DNA of 64,000 bases from Isoetes taiwanensis. Lineage: Eukaryota > Streptophyta > Lycopodiopsida > Isoetales > Isoetaceae. This document shows positions 48,328 through 58,213 of the stretch, one piece after another. Where the stretch lies: contig JAJEKV010000046.1 in NCBI GenBank assembly GCA_021234155.1, forward strand, positions 9,119,012 through 9,183,011, written 5' to 3'. Under the pieces are notes generated by a model. That model saw only the letters and a program-made list of their open reading frames with translations. It had not been told where the DNA came from and made no database searches. The position numbers and the translations under genes were made by a program. Within the stretch, counting starts at the first letter, position 1. The number at the start of each line of letters is the position of its first letter.

Positions 48328-50121
48328 TTAAGTTATCTCAATCTCCACCTCAGCAACAAATAGCTTTAATGCATCATAAGCATGATTTTTTGTTCTCAAA
48401 CAATAGCATTTTGTTTTTCTACTGAAGTCATCTATGAATGTCATAAAATATCTGTGTACTGCCATACTTGTAACATTAATTGGACCACACAAGTCAGTAT
48501 GCACCAAATCTAAGATCCCCTTTGTTCTTTTCAATGATCTTCTAAATGGCAGTCTGGTTTGTTTTCCAAGTACGCAACCTGCACATATCATATTTTCATT
48601 TCCTTCTCCATTTGCTGTGATCAGGCCCTTTTTAACCAAAATATCAATATTTGCCAAGTTAGTGTGACACATTCTATTATGCCAGGTCTTAAGAGATGGA
48701 GTTTCAATTACATTCAAACTAGGAATGTGCTTGCAATCAAGACCAAATAGATTTCCCACTCTTTTCCCAATAAACTTGATATCATTTCCAAGGTTTTCCC
48801 AATAAACTTGATATTATTTCCAAGGTACACTTTACATTTTAATTTCTCAAAAAGAACTTTATAACCCAAATCAACAAGTTGACAAACTGATATCAAATTT
48901 CTCACAAGGCCAGGAACACACAATACATCTTTAAGTTCCACAGCCTTTCCTTTCAAGTCAAATATTTCCAGTATTCCAGTGTCTTCAATTCTTTGCAAGC
49001 CTCCATCTCCTAATTGCACATGACCAGCTTCCCTCTTCTTGCATTTCTTCAACAAAGTTTGATCACATGTCACGGTTTTCTCAGCTCCTGAATCTATGAT
49101 TAACATTTTGTTATCCTTCTTTTGTAAACTATTTGAAATATTCAAAGCAATATTTCTTACCTCAGCAGTATCATCCTCCTCTTCTTCTTCATTTGCAGTT
49201 GACTCTTTAACCATATTTAAGGATGGATTACCTCTGCTTGCACCTCTTCCTCTCGTGAAATTTCCCCTTTGATTTGCAGATCTTCCTCTGCCTCTACCTC
49301 TTCCTACAGTCCCTCTTGGACTTGGACAATTTGCAGCCACATGTCCCTTCCCATCACAATTGAAACACTTTATAATTTTACCTTCATTAGGGCAGTCATA
49401 TTTGAGATGTCCATATTGATTGCAATTATAGCAAGGCCCGAGTTTGTCCTTGCTTGAACCTCCACCTTTCTTTGCTTTCCCTGCATACAAAACTTCAGCT
49501 GTGTCATCCTCATAACCAACATTCTTCTGTTCAAATTCTGTCCTTATCATCTGAATGGCATGCTCCTTGGACCTAGCAACATTTCTGATCAATGTGGCCA
49601 GTTGACTATTGTGAGATACAGATCTTGCCAAAGATAGAATTTGATATTGATCATTGAGTATTATCCCAGCACCCTCCAAATCTGCAAATAGAGTCAAATC
49701 TTTCCAAGTATTCAGTCATATTGTCTTTTTCAAACAATTTCAACTTTCTAAGTTGTTTCTCCAGCGTGTCAATTTGGGATGAAGTTTTAATCTCATATTG
49801 ACTCACCATATAATCCCACATCTTCTTTGGACTCATCCCTCTTAGTTTGAGTTTAATAGCAGTGCCAACCTTACTTGTTATAATAGCTTGAGCTTCCATT
49901 ACCTTTAATTCATCATCAGGTTCAGCACTTACAGTTATTCTTGTGTTGACAGGAACATCAGTTCCTCCTCCTTCAATTGAAGCTTCACTAGTCTCCCCTG
50001 CAACAGAGTTCCTTGATCTTACCATTGTCGAGGTTCTTTTGGTATGTTCTCCATCAATAAGATTATTGCATTCCTTGTGAGATGTTGTGTTCCTCGTGGG
50101 GGAGTGGTTCCAAGGAAGCAT
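48328..50121 (-). pseudogene. Ty1/copia remnant: gag, protease, start of integrase
   Basis: The gag part starts near 50121 (or the Met at 50025) and shows UBN2-type sequence (MSPKKMWDYMVSQYE, TLEKQLRKLKLFE). A frameshift near 49680 leads to the second frame: two CCHC knuckles (CYNCNQYGHLKYDC, CFNCDGKGHVAANC), an Arg/Gly-rich stretch, and protease IIDSGAEKTVTC. A 32-bp tandem duplication at 48770-48833 shifts the frame again into the GAG-pre-integrase and integrase N terminus (TWHNRMCH ... CAGCVLGKQ, LVHTDLCGP, MTFIDDFS). The sequence ends there; RT and RNase H are absent, and no LTRs were found. The gypsy element lies just beyond the truncated end. Confidence 0.9.
48770..48833. repeat. 32-bp tandem duplication in the copia remnant
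   Basis: Two adjacent copies of a 32-bp unit starting TTTTCCCAATAAACTTGATA, with one substitution between them; this shifts the frame. Confidence 0.93.
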
Positions 50122-50739
50122 CGCCTTTAGGAAAATACTATGAGCGTTCTATGTGCTCCTATTAGATGATATATCTAGAGATGCTATGTTTGGCTAACAA
50201 CACAGTCACTATTGCATAAAGTTAACATGTTCTTGTTGATTAGATATCATGATGTGTTAGCACATGAATGTGATTGGATCTCTATGATATCGTTGCAAGT
50301 GTTGGCATTTTCTACATTGTCCTTGGTATATATGCATGGGAAACACATGCAAAATGTGACTATGGATTATTGGATCATAAAATATGGTTTAAACTTTGAC
50401 ATGTGGGACATGTGCTAAGTTATTGGTTGATGTATAAGTGCATATCCTCTGGGGCCAGAGTCCATTTGCATTGGTTTGGACTCGTGGTTGTCTTTGTTCT
50501 TGACATTGGGCGTTGTCACCCCGGCGAGGGTGCTTCGTCATGCTATATGGCCTGGAAGTGGTCCCCTAGTGTTGGACGCGGGCTAGAAGGGTGTGTACAC
50601 ATGAGGCTTATCCCGCCCGTATTTGCTGCAGGGCCTGATCAGCCCTGGTGGCCGGTATATAGAACCGGAGCCTCACTGCATATTTATGGATACCTAACAG
50701 TTATTTCATGGTTTCTCACGATCTTATAGTTATCTTATG
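50122..50739. other. Intergenic stretch, nothing recognised
   Basis: Short plus-strand ORFs of 68 and 108 codons lack recognisable features. Confidence 0.5.
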
Positions 50740-50744
50740 GTTAT
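50740..50744. repeat. Target-site duplication of gag-only element, left copy (GTTAT)
   Basis: Identical to 53756-53760. Confidence 0.95.
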
Positions 50745-51475
50745 TGATACAAACGGTTTACCTGTCTGCAAAACTTTCAAACACTGTTATTTAAAACTCC
50801 AAAATAAGATCTCTCGGCACAACTTATCCACCCAACCGGGCTCGGATTTGCAAACACGGCAAGTTCTGAGCTCAAATTCCTCCCAAATCTGAGAGTCTGC
50901 TAACCAGCTGGATAGCCTCTCTGGGATTCTCTGGAATTCTCTAGAGCTAAGGAAACACTTAAATCCAACCTCAATTTACCAAGAGATCTACTGTAGACAG
51001 GATCCTATATCATACTAGGCACTTACGGCTGCTACAATTCTGCAGATCAATTCGTTCTTATACTATCTTAAAAGGTGTCGTGCAACTAAATTTAATTTCC
51101 CTTTACCTTTTTCTAAATTCGGCAGACAGAACCTTTTACTGCTATTCTTAGCAGTCCGGAAGCCCTTTTCCGGCAAACCGACCAGGTCCGCTGACCCAGG
51201 AACTGTTTCTATTCAGTTCGCCTTTTTCCGACAACAAAGGCTCAGTTTTGGATTTTGTCTGATTTACATGCTTCGTTTGTTTTTTTTAATCTTAACAGTT
51301 AAATCGATTCCAATAGTTCCTTTTAGTTAACATGTTTAACTTTTTTTAATGGTTCCCTTATTGAAAGTGCAATTTAAAAACGCCTAAGGCTCAACAAACA
51401 ATCAAAAGAACCCTTGCCTCTGTGTTTTCTGCAAATCCTTTCTCTGAGCCACGCCCCCAAGCTAGTGCCGTATCA
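50745..51475 (-). repeat. 3' LTR of gag-only element
   Basis: 731 bp. It differs from the 5' LTR by small indels (for example the CACCTGGAATCT region near 53080, and a 9-bp difference near 53225) and few substitutions. Confidence 0.95.
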
Positions 51476-51490
51476 ATTCCCTCCCTTCCC
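51476..51490 (-). promoter_or_regulatory. Polypurine tract of gag-only element
   Basis: Minus-strand GGGAAGGGAGGGAAT beside the 3' LTR. Confidence 0.85.
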
Positions 51491-51540
51491 AAGGCTGATC
51501 GTCCTCGATCATCTGCCTTAGGGCGTAACAATCTGTCCCA

Positions 51541-51700
51541 AAGCTAGTCAACTGACTGCTTTGTCTGGACTCTTTACCAAAGCTAGTCAACTGACTATCT
51601 GCTTTGTCTGGAATAACCACCTTTCTTTCTAAGCTAGTCACCTGACTATCTGCTTTGAAAGGATTTCTTCTGGGCTGGTAAACTTACCATCTGCCCGATA
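51541..51700. repeat. Four spaced copies of an AGCTAGTCA-type motif
   Basis: Copies at about 51541, 51580, 51631 and 51671 contain AGCTAGTCAACTGACT followed by CTGCTTTG, the last degenerate. Each core AGTCA..TGACT is a small dyad. They lie between gag and the polypurine tract. Confidence 0.75.
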
Positions 51701-51858
51701 GTTCTAAGGGTCTGGCTTCTGTGCTGCAGTCACAGTTGCCCCCTTCTAAATCTAGAGCAACATTCATTTGAAAAAAACTTTCATTATCTCAAACCAAATG
51801 AATACAATGCTCAAACCATTCAACACACACACACTCATGTCTACACAGACATTTTACC

Positions 51859-52984
51859 CTACTTGTTTTTACCCACGTAGCCAATTTGAAGCCGACTTCT
51901 TTCATAGTCTTCGTACTTTTCCTTGTCAAACTTAGCGTGGGAACTTTCAGGAACCTTTTCATGAACTTCTTCGGCAATACGAACATGGGCAATCTGCGCA
52001 GATGTTCGGGCTTTTGCTCGAATATCCTCCTTCGGTTGCTCAGGATCCCCTTTGGATACAACTTTTGGGCATTGATTCTTATAATGTGGACCTCCACATA
52101 TAAAACATCCTCCTGGGGGTGCATTTGTCTGTGTTTTGGCCATCTCGCGTTCTCCATTGCTTTTCTTTGTACGGATTTCATCATTACTTACTCTGCTCCT
52201 CTTATTCCTTTTTCAGATCCCTTGCCATTGTCTGGCTTAAAATTCTTCTCTTGAGGGTACCCCTCCCAGATGTCATACCGTACTGCACTAGGATTGAGTT
52301 TCATCTCTGCGGCTTCAGCCTTTCGCACTGCTTCATCAATAGTCGCTGGTTCTGCAAAGCATAACTCTGCGTATAACGGATCTCGTAATCCAGCTACAAA
52401 TTTTTGCATCACTTCACTTTCAGATAGTCCTCCTGGCTGTAATTCTCCCATCTGTACCGCTAAGTAGGCGAACTTAGAGTAAAAATGATGTACCGATTCA
52501 TGTTCCCCTTGCTTAAAAAGATCCCACTGTCTTTTAAGATCTGGGTAATAATTTGCATGCAAGTTGTGCGACTCGAATGCTTTTCTAAAAGCAGCCCAGG
52601 TTTTTATCTGAGGTAACAATTTCTTACGCCCTTGCCACCATATTCTGGCTACGTCAGTGCTGGTGGACTCCGCTTATCTCCGGCATATGACGGCATTCCT
52701 TCTACCTTCTCCAACCATTTAATTCGACATGTTTTGGCATTGGCAACTACAGTAGGAGAATCAGGTGGTGGTGATGGAGTAACTGGTGGAGTGCTTGCAG
52801 GCAAAGGAGGCTGTTGGAATATGTCTGGCAAGTGCCCATACAAAATTGCTACATATTCAAGTTTCCTCTGGTTCTCTTCAAAACTAGCAGATGTAGGCAT
52901 GCCAATCTGTGCTGCAATCTGCGCAGCAGTATTCGTAGCCTGATTATATTGGTCTACAGGAAGATTAAATTTGTTCTGGGCCAT
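51859..52984 (-). pseudogene. Gag of the gag-only element, three frames
   Basis: Reading starts at MAQNKFNLPVDQYNQ (52984), continues through a Pro-rich region, then shifts frame near 52655 into a retrotrans_gag capsid domain (TWAAFRKAFESHNL, HHFYSKFAYLAVQM, KFVAGLRDPLYAE). It shifts again near 52195 into a segment with a CCHC-like knuckle (CFICGGPHYKNQC) and a charged C terminus ending GYVGKNK. The capsid would assemble the particle. Two one-base-type shifts make this copy unable to produce a full-length gag unless they are sequencing errors; LTR similarity suggests the insertion is not old. Confidence 0.9.
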
Positions 52985-53006
52985 TTCACAGGATATTAGG
53001 ATGCAA

Positions 53007-53020
53007 CAGCTCTGATACCA
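53007..53020 (-). promoter_or_regulatory. Primer-binding site of gag-only element (initiator tRNA-Met)
   Basis: Minus-strand TGGTATCAGAGCTG, two bases from the 5' LTR. Confidence 0.93.
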
Positions 53021-53022
53021 CT

Positions 53023-53755
53023 TGATACAAACGGTTTACCTGTCTGCAAAACTTTCAAACACTGTTATTTAAAACCACCTGGAATCTCCAGAATAAGATC
53101 TCTCGGCACAACTTATCCACCCAACCGGGCTCGGATTTGCAAACACGGCAAGTTCTGAGCTCAAATTCCTCCCAAATCTGAGAGTCTGCTAACCAGCTGG
53201 ATAGCCTCTCTGGGATTCTCTGGAATTAAGGAAACACTTAAATTCAACCTCAATTTACCAAGAGATCTACTGTAGATAGGATCCTATATCATACTAGGCA
53301 CTTACGGCTACTACAATTCTGCAGATCAATTCGTTCTTGTACTATCTTAAAAGGTGTCGTGCAACTAAATTTAATTTCCCTTTACCTTTTTCTAAATTCG
53401 GCAGACAGAACCTTTTACTGCTATTCTTAGCAGTCCGGAAGCCCTTTTCCGGCAAACCGACCAGGTCCGCTGACCCAGGAACTGTTTCTATTCAGTTCGC
53501 CTTTTTCCAACAACAAAGGCTCAGTTTTGGATTTTGTCTGATTTACATCCTTCGTTTGTTTTTTTTAATCTTAACAGTTAAATCGATTCCAATAGTTCCT
53601 TTTAGTTAACATGTTTAACTTTTTTTTAATGGTTCCCTTATTGAAAGTGCAATTTAAAAACGCCTAAGGCTCAACATACAATCAAAAGAACCCTTGCCTC
53701 TGTGTTTTCTGCAAATCCTTTCTTTGAGCCACGCCCCCAAGCTAGTGCCGTATCA
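53023..53755 (-). repeat. 5' LTR of gag-only element
   Basis: 733 bp, TGATAC ... GTATCA. Confidence 0.95.
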
Positions 53756-53760
53756 GTTAT
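53756..53760. repeat. Target-site duplication of gag-only element, right copy (GTTAT)
   Basis: Perfect match to 50740-50744. Confidence 0.95.
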
Positions 53761-53972
53761 TGCCGAGTATGGTATGTGCATTTGCAATATATTTGGATGG
53801 CTATGTGTTCTAATATTTCTCATAATGAAGGTTATCAATATCATTGTTCATGTTATGTACTAACATTGCAATGATAGGTTCTAGTATAGAGGGATTCTCA
53901 TGTGAGGCATGTAAGTCTAAGCATGATTCTTGTGGTTGTTACATTACATATTTCTTATTGATTATGGGCATA

Positions 53973-54410
53973 GGATAGTCTTACCCTGGATTGGGGGATC
54001 CCGGAGGTGATCCCAGAGGATGGGATCCCCGAGGACGTGTGATCCCGGAGGACGGAATCACCCTTACTGCGCAGTAACTGCGCATATTTTTTGGCCCTTG
54101 AAAGGAAAAATAGGGCAGATTTCATGTGGGATTTTCTCCTTTGATCCGCAACCAAATCGAATGGGGTCAGTTCGAGGATGGTCGGAATGGGCTGGATCAG
54201 AGGCGCAGGTAGGAGCAAAGGAGGAATCGAAGCGAGCGCCGCTGTAATCAGCAAGCTTCAATCCGGCCGAAAATCAGCCCTAAACTGCGCAGTAACCCAT
54301 TAGCTGCGCAGTTGACTGTGTGATCCCGGAGGACGGGATCTTTTCTGATGGTGATCCTGGAGAACGGGATCACCACCTCCGGGATCCCCCAATCCACGGT
54401 AAGACTATCC
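53973..54410. mobile_element. MITE, 438 bp, with 39-bp terminal inverted repeats
   Basis: The ends GGATAGTCTTACC...GGAGGTG repeat in inverted orientation with two mismatches over 39 bp, flanked on both sides by TA. Inside are several GATCCCGGAGGAC-type direct repeats and two inverted CTGCGCAG motifs. No transposase is encoded. The TA duplication fits the Tc1/mariner superfamily, but the TIR start is not the classic Stowaway sequence, so classification is open. Confidence 0.85.
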
Positions 54411-54412
54411 TA

Positions 54413-55195
54413 CACCTTGATTATGCCAACAGTTTCTAAATACCTCAAACTTGCACTTAGTCTTTAGGACTAACCCCACGTGTTTCATGGTGTAAGCAGG
54501 TAGACCTAAGGTATGAATGATCTTTGTGCAGTTGAAGGCTCGAATAGAGTTAAAGGCCTAAGATCTATGCGAGACTTTAGTAAGGCCTTATAATTACTTA
54601 ATAACTTTGATACTGTAGTTTATTAGAGCGTGAGGCATTTTCATTGTATATAGTATAATATTATATTTATTTGAATTAATAATCATCGTGTTTATTGAAT
54701 ATGGTTGTAACGACCATACGGGTATTCGTAGTATACAAGTACTTATCTCATATATGCAAAAGATGGTCGTTACACAAATGTAAAAAAAATAGTTGCACAA
54801 GGCAAGTTTGAATTCGCAATCTTCTAACTGCAAGTCACGCACCTTTGCCATTGAAGACATTTCCTCACATTTTTTTCATATGCAGGGCTCTTTCGAAGAG
54901 GTTTTAGAATATTCTAGAACCTGCATGCGTGTGCGACACTTGGCACGATCTCGTCCATTGGAGTGGCATGATCCTCACCATTGGCCTAGATGCATATAGG
55001 GGCGCCTCCTTCTTGTCGAACGATTTCGGTTCAACATCAGTCTTAAATCATTCTTTGCCAACTTCCATATTTCTTGCATATTCTTTACATATTTCCTTAT
55101 TTTTGCGTATTTGATGACACTTTCAACTGGAATCCCTTACCGGTTCTTGCCTGCTCTGATCCTAAGCATTATTTTGCTCCTACTTAGTGATTTCA
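54413..55195. other. Intergenic stretch without a supported gene
   Basis: Contains a perfect 12-bp inverted repeat TGTAACGACCAT / ATGGTCGTTACA near 54706 and 54765, which could form a stem with a loop of about 48 nt. No gene was recognised. Confidence 0.5.
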
Positions 55196-57040
55196 TCTCT
55201 ATGGAGGAGGTTTCGACCATATTACAACAAATCCATTAGCTTGTTCAAATATGTCAGCAGTTGCAGTTGGACAATAAATAGCTCAAAAAACGGGTTGCTT
55301 CATATGAGTCTGCTTCTAGCTCTAGATTGAGGCCATCAGAGCCTAAGATTAGCTTGTCAAAGAAATTTGACGGAACTCGGGCCAAGCTTCAGGGCTTTTT
55401 GAAACAGATTTGACTTGTGATTCAGCTCCATCCTCATAGGTATCCAATAGATTGGGAACAAGTTGGATTGGTTGTTTCTCTTCTCACAGGACTAGCTCTC
55501 AGTTGGTTTGCTCCTTTGCTGAAGAGAGGGGCTTTACAATTGCAGGATTTTGATGCTCTTACTGCTGAGCTCGAGGTATGTTTTGGAGACACAGATCGAC
55601 AACGCACAATTGCTATGAAACTCAGTAATCTCAAGCAACATTCTCGTCCAGCTTCAGTATATGCATCAGGATTTTGCCAAATTGCTATAGATACAGTCTG
55701 GGATGATGTTGCGCTTCAAGATTATTTTCGAAAGGACCTATATGAGGATGTCAAAAATATGTTATTGTCTATGGAAGGCCCCAAAACACTAGAAGAAGCC
55801 ATCAGATTTGTAGTTTGTTATGATAATTGTCTATTTGAGCAGAGACAGGAAAGATGCCATCAGATTTTTTTTCTAAAAGCACCTGTAGCACTAATTTGCT
55901 TCGTTCGGCATCTCTGAGATAGATAGTCCAGTGCCCATGCAGATCAATTGTGCAGTTCGAGGCCCTTTGTTGGCGGTTGAGAAGCAGCACCAGAGAGGGG
56001 CTAATCTTTGCCTCTACTGTGGAAAATCTGGCCATATTGCTTGTAGATGGCCTATTAAGCATTCAAATCAGTCAAAAAACTCCATGGGCTGGTCCGAGTA
56101 ATAGGAGTTCCTTGACTGTTGGTCGTCATTTCTCAGGCTCCTCCCATGCGTGATGAAGGATAAATTCCAACTGATAAGGTTAGTAAGGAATTTTTTATCT
56201 CTGTATCATTGGAGTCAGATTGGGAGGTTGAAAGCATTGGTGCAGCTTGATAGTGGTGCAGATCCTTACGTTATGGATAGTGTATTCGCTACTAAGCACA
56301 TCATCTCTAGAAGCAAGATTGAGCATCCTAGTTTTGTCGATGTGACTGATGGACGTGAGATGTCCTCGGGGGCGCAGGCACATAATATTTTGCACCTCTT
56401 CAAATTTTGTTCGTGGGAGTTTCTTATAGCGCTTCCTTCAATCTTATCGCTACACCATATGTGCCAGTAGCCTTGGGTTTGCTCTAGCTCGAGCCACATA
56501 ACCCACATATTGATTAACGTACTAGATCTTTTCAGTTTGCTGGTTCTAGCCCTAGTTCTAGTTCATCTGCAGTTCAAGCCTCTGCACCAACATCTATTTC
56601 AACCCATGCAGTATCATGGACTCTTGATTCTGTTCTTGCTGATATTTCAGTTCCTGTTTTTGCTCCATGCCTTGATTTGGCTTTTGTCCCTGCTTCAATT
56701 CATGCCCCAGATTCTAACTATGTTCTAGATGATGTCCCATCTTCAGTTCTTTCTCTAGTTCTTGCTCTTGCTCCTATTCTTATTTCTCATCTTGATCCTG
56801 CTCCTATCTAGGTTCACGTTTCTGTGGAGGCTTCTTTACGTCGTTAGTTTTGGATCTCGGAGCTCTTCAGGAGTTTATTAAATCTGGAAGTAAGATTCAA
56901 GTTCAAATTTTGCAATCTAGGTTCAGCTCGGCATCGAAGGAATTTGTTCCAATTTGTTAAATCTTTGATGTTTTTGACAAAGCCAAGGCCAGCTAGCTCC
57001 CAGAGCATCGTCCATATAATTGTCCTATTGATTTGCCTGA
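55196..57040 (+). pseudogene. Ty3/gypsy fragment, second lineage: gag, protease, start of RT
   Basis: Plus-strand pieces give a gag start (MEEVSTILQQ), KFDGTRAKLQGFL, a conserved capsid stretch (LVVSLLTGLALSWFAPLL, CFGDTDRQRT, SVYASGF), a zinc-knuckle remnant (CLYCGKSGHIAC), protease LDSGADPYVMD near 56245, a low-complexity Ser/Pro/Leu spacer, and the RT entry LPEHRPYNCPIDL near 56990-57030. The gag pattern is of the Sushi/chromovirus kind and clearly differs from the 37-48 kb element. At least six stops (mostly TAG) and frameshifts are present. The fragment ends shortly before the tandem small genes. Confidence 0.88.
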
Positions 57041-57262
57041 TTTAATTAATTGATTTAATTATTTTGAGAATTTCAAGCACATCTAATTTGCTCAAGCACA
57101 AATACTTTCACCTACTTCTTGAGCCCAAGATACATGAGGTCACATGATACATATATCCATACAAATTATGCATTATACTTGTACGTGTACATGATACTCG
57201 TACACGCTCAATAATGGCGCTACAATGTACACCAATAATTCACATCAATAATTTTACTTGAC

Positions 57263-57269
57263 TATAAAT
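57263..57269 (+). promoter_or_regulatory. TATA box of small gene 1
   Basis: TATAAAT 43 bp before the ATG at 57306; conserved in sequence context with the box at 57795. Confidence 0.7.
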
Positions 57270-57305
57270 GCAGCTCCTTCTGGTGGTAGAGGTCATTCAT
57301 CTCCC

Positions 57306-57548
57306 ATGGCCTACTTGCCTCCTCGTCCGGAGCACATCCAAACCATCAAGTGCTCCATGAGCTACAATGATCTTGGTGATTGCGTGAGAAAGGGTGTCAA
57401 ACTTGATCCCTATCTGCAATCCAAAGCTAATGGTCCCGAGATTCGTTGCCTTGGGCTAACTTGTGTTGTGATCCACCTTATTTGGATTCCTGATTGCGAG
57501 ATCTATGAGCTGAATGCCATCACCTCAGCAGGTGTTGATGATGAGTGA
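57306..57548 (+). CDS. Small gene 1, 80-aa protein of an unrecognised family
   Basis: Intact ORF of 80 residues beginning MAYLPPRP. It contains IKCSMSYNDLGDC, RKGVKLDPYL, ANGPEI, CVVIHLIWIPD and ends ITSAGVDDE. The same ordered blocks occur in the 88-aa antisense gene at 41215 and in the neighbouring copy at 57838. A TATA box 43 bp upstream leaves a leader of roughly 10-15 nt. There is no signal peptide or membrane span. The frame is also open upstream to 57258 (a non-ATG start), but the TATA position argues for the ATG at 57306. Function unknown. Confidence 0.7.
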   Translation: MAYLPPRPEHIQTIKCSMSYNDLGDCVRKGVKLDPYLQSKANGPEIRCLGLTCVVIHLIWIPDCEIYELNAITSAGVDDE

Positions 57549-57794
57549 ATCAGTGATGATTTGTGCACCTGTTAAGGATATAATGATATAAGCACTTCTG
57601 AAATATGTAAGGATGTATAAGCATAGTGAATATTATTTGATGTATCGAACCTGAGTAATTTGTAACGTTGTGCTCGTCGACCTCCACTTTTTCTGCAAGC
57701 AGTCCCTAATTTCAAGCACACCTAATTGACTCAAGCACAAAGACTTTTACCTACTCAAGTCCACCAATAATTCACATCAATAATTTTACTTGAC

Positions 57795-57801
57795 TATAAA
57801 A
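57795..57801 (+). promoter_or_regulatory. TATA box of small gene 2
   Basis: TATAAAA 43 bp before the ATG at 57838, within a duplicated upstream block (CACATCAATAATTTTACTTG precedes both boxes). Confidence 0.7.
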
Positions 57802-57837
57802 GCAGCTCCATTAGTTGGTAGAGATCATTAATCTCCA

Positions 57838-58081
57838 ATGGATTATTCGCCTACTCCTGTGCACCACATCGATCGAGGCGATCAAGTGCTCAATTAGCTA
57901 CAATGATGTCGGTTGCCAAATAAGGGGTATTCTTCTAGATCCCTACCTGCAATCCAAAGCTAATGGTGCTGAGATTCGTTGCCCCAGGCTAACTCGTGTT
58001 ATGATCCACCTTATTTGGCTTCCTGAACGCAATAACTATGAGATATCAGGGATCACCTCAGCAGGTGTTGAGGATGAGTGA
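57838..58081 (+). pseudogene. Small gene 2, tandem copy with a frameshift
   Basis: Tandem duplicate of small gene 1, 532 bp downstream. From the ATG (MDYSPTP) a net +1 shift, caused by about 4 extra bases near CATCGATCGAGGCGATC and a later 3-bp loss, puts the conserved part in another frame. That part reads IKCSISYNDV, RGILLDPYL, ANGAEI, VMIHLIWLPE, ITSAGVEDE. The body is well conserved despite the shift, so either the lesion is recent or a non-ATG start upstream is used. A candidate AATAAA poly(A) signal lies near 58178. Confidence 0.7.
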
Positions 58082-58213
58082 ATCAGAATTTCAGCAATAT
58101 ATAATGTAATGATGTTCTGGCATATAAGATATAGTAATGCATAAGAGCACTTGTATTAATCTGAAAAATGAAGAGAGTAATAAAAAATAACTACTTTAAT
58201 GTACCTTGAAGAC

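Larger units (their letters stand above)
50745..53755 (-). mobile_element. Gag-only LTR retrotransposon (TR-GAG type), 3.0 kb
   Basis: LTRs of 731 and 733 bp start TGATAC and end GTATCA. GTTAT flanks both sides. An initiator tRNA-Met PBS lies two bases inside the right LTR and a polypurine tract adjoins the left. The 1.55-kb interior encodes only gag with a zinc knuckle, so the element depends on enzymes supplied by another element. This architecture matches the TR-GAG group described in plants. Confidence 0.94.

Noticed and set aside
54064-54261. Coding sequence within the MITE
   Set aside because: Open frames lie on both strands of a short element with no transposase similarity.
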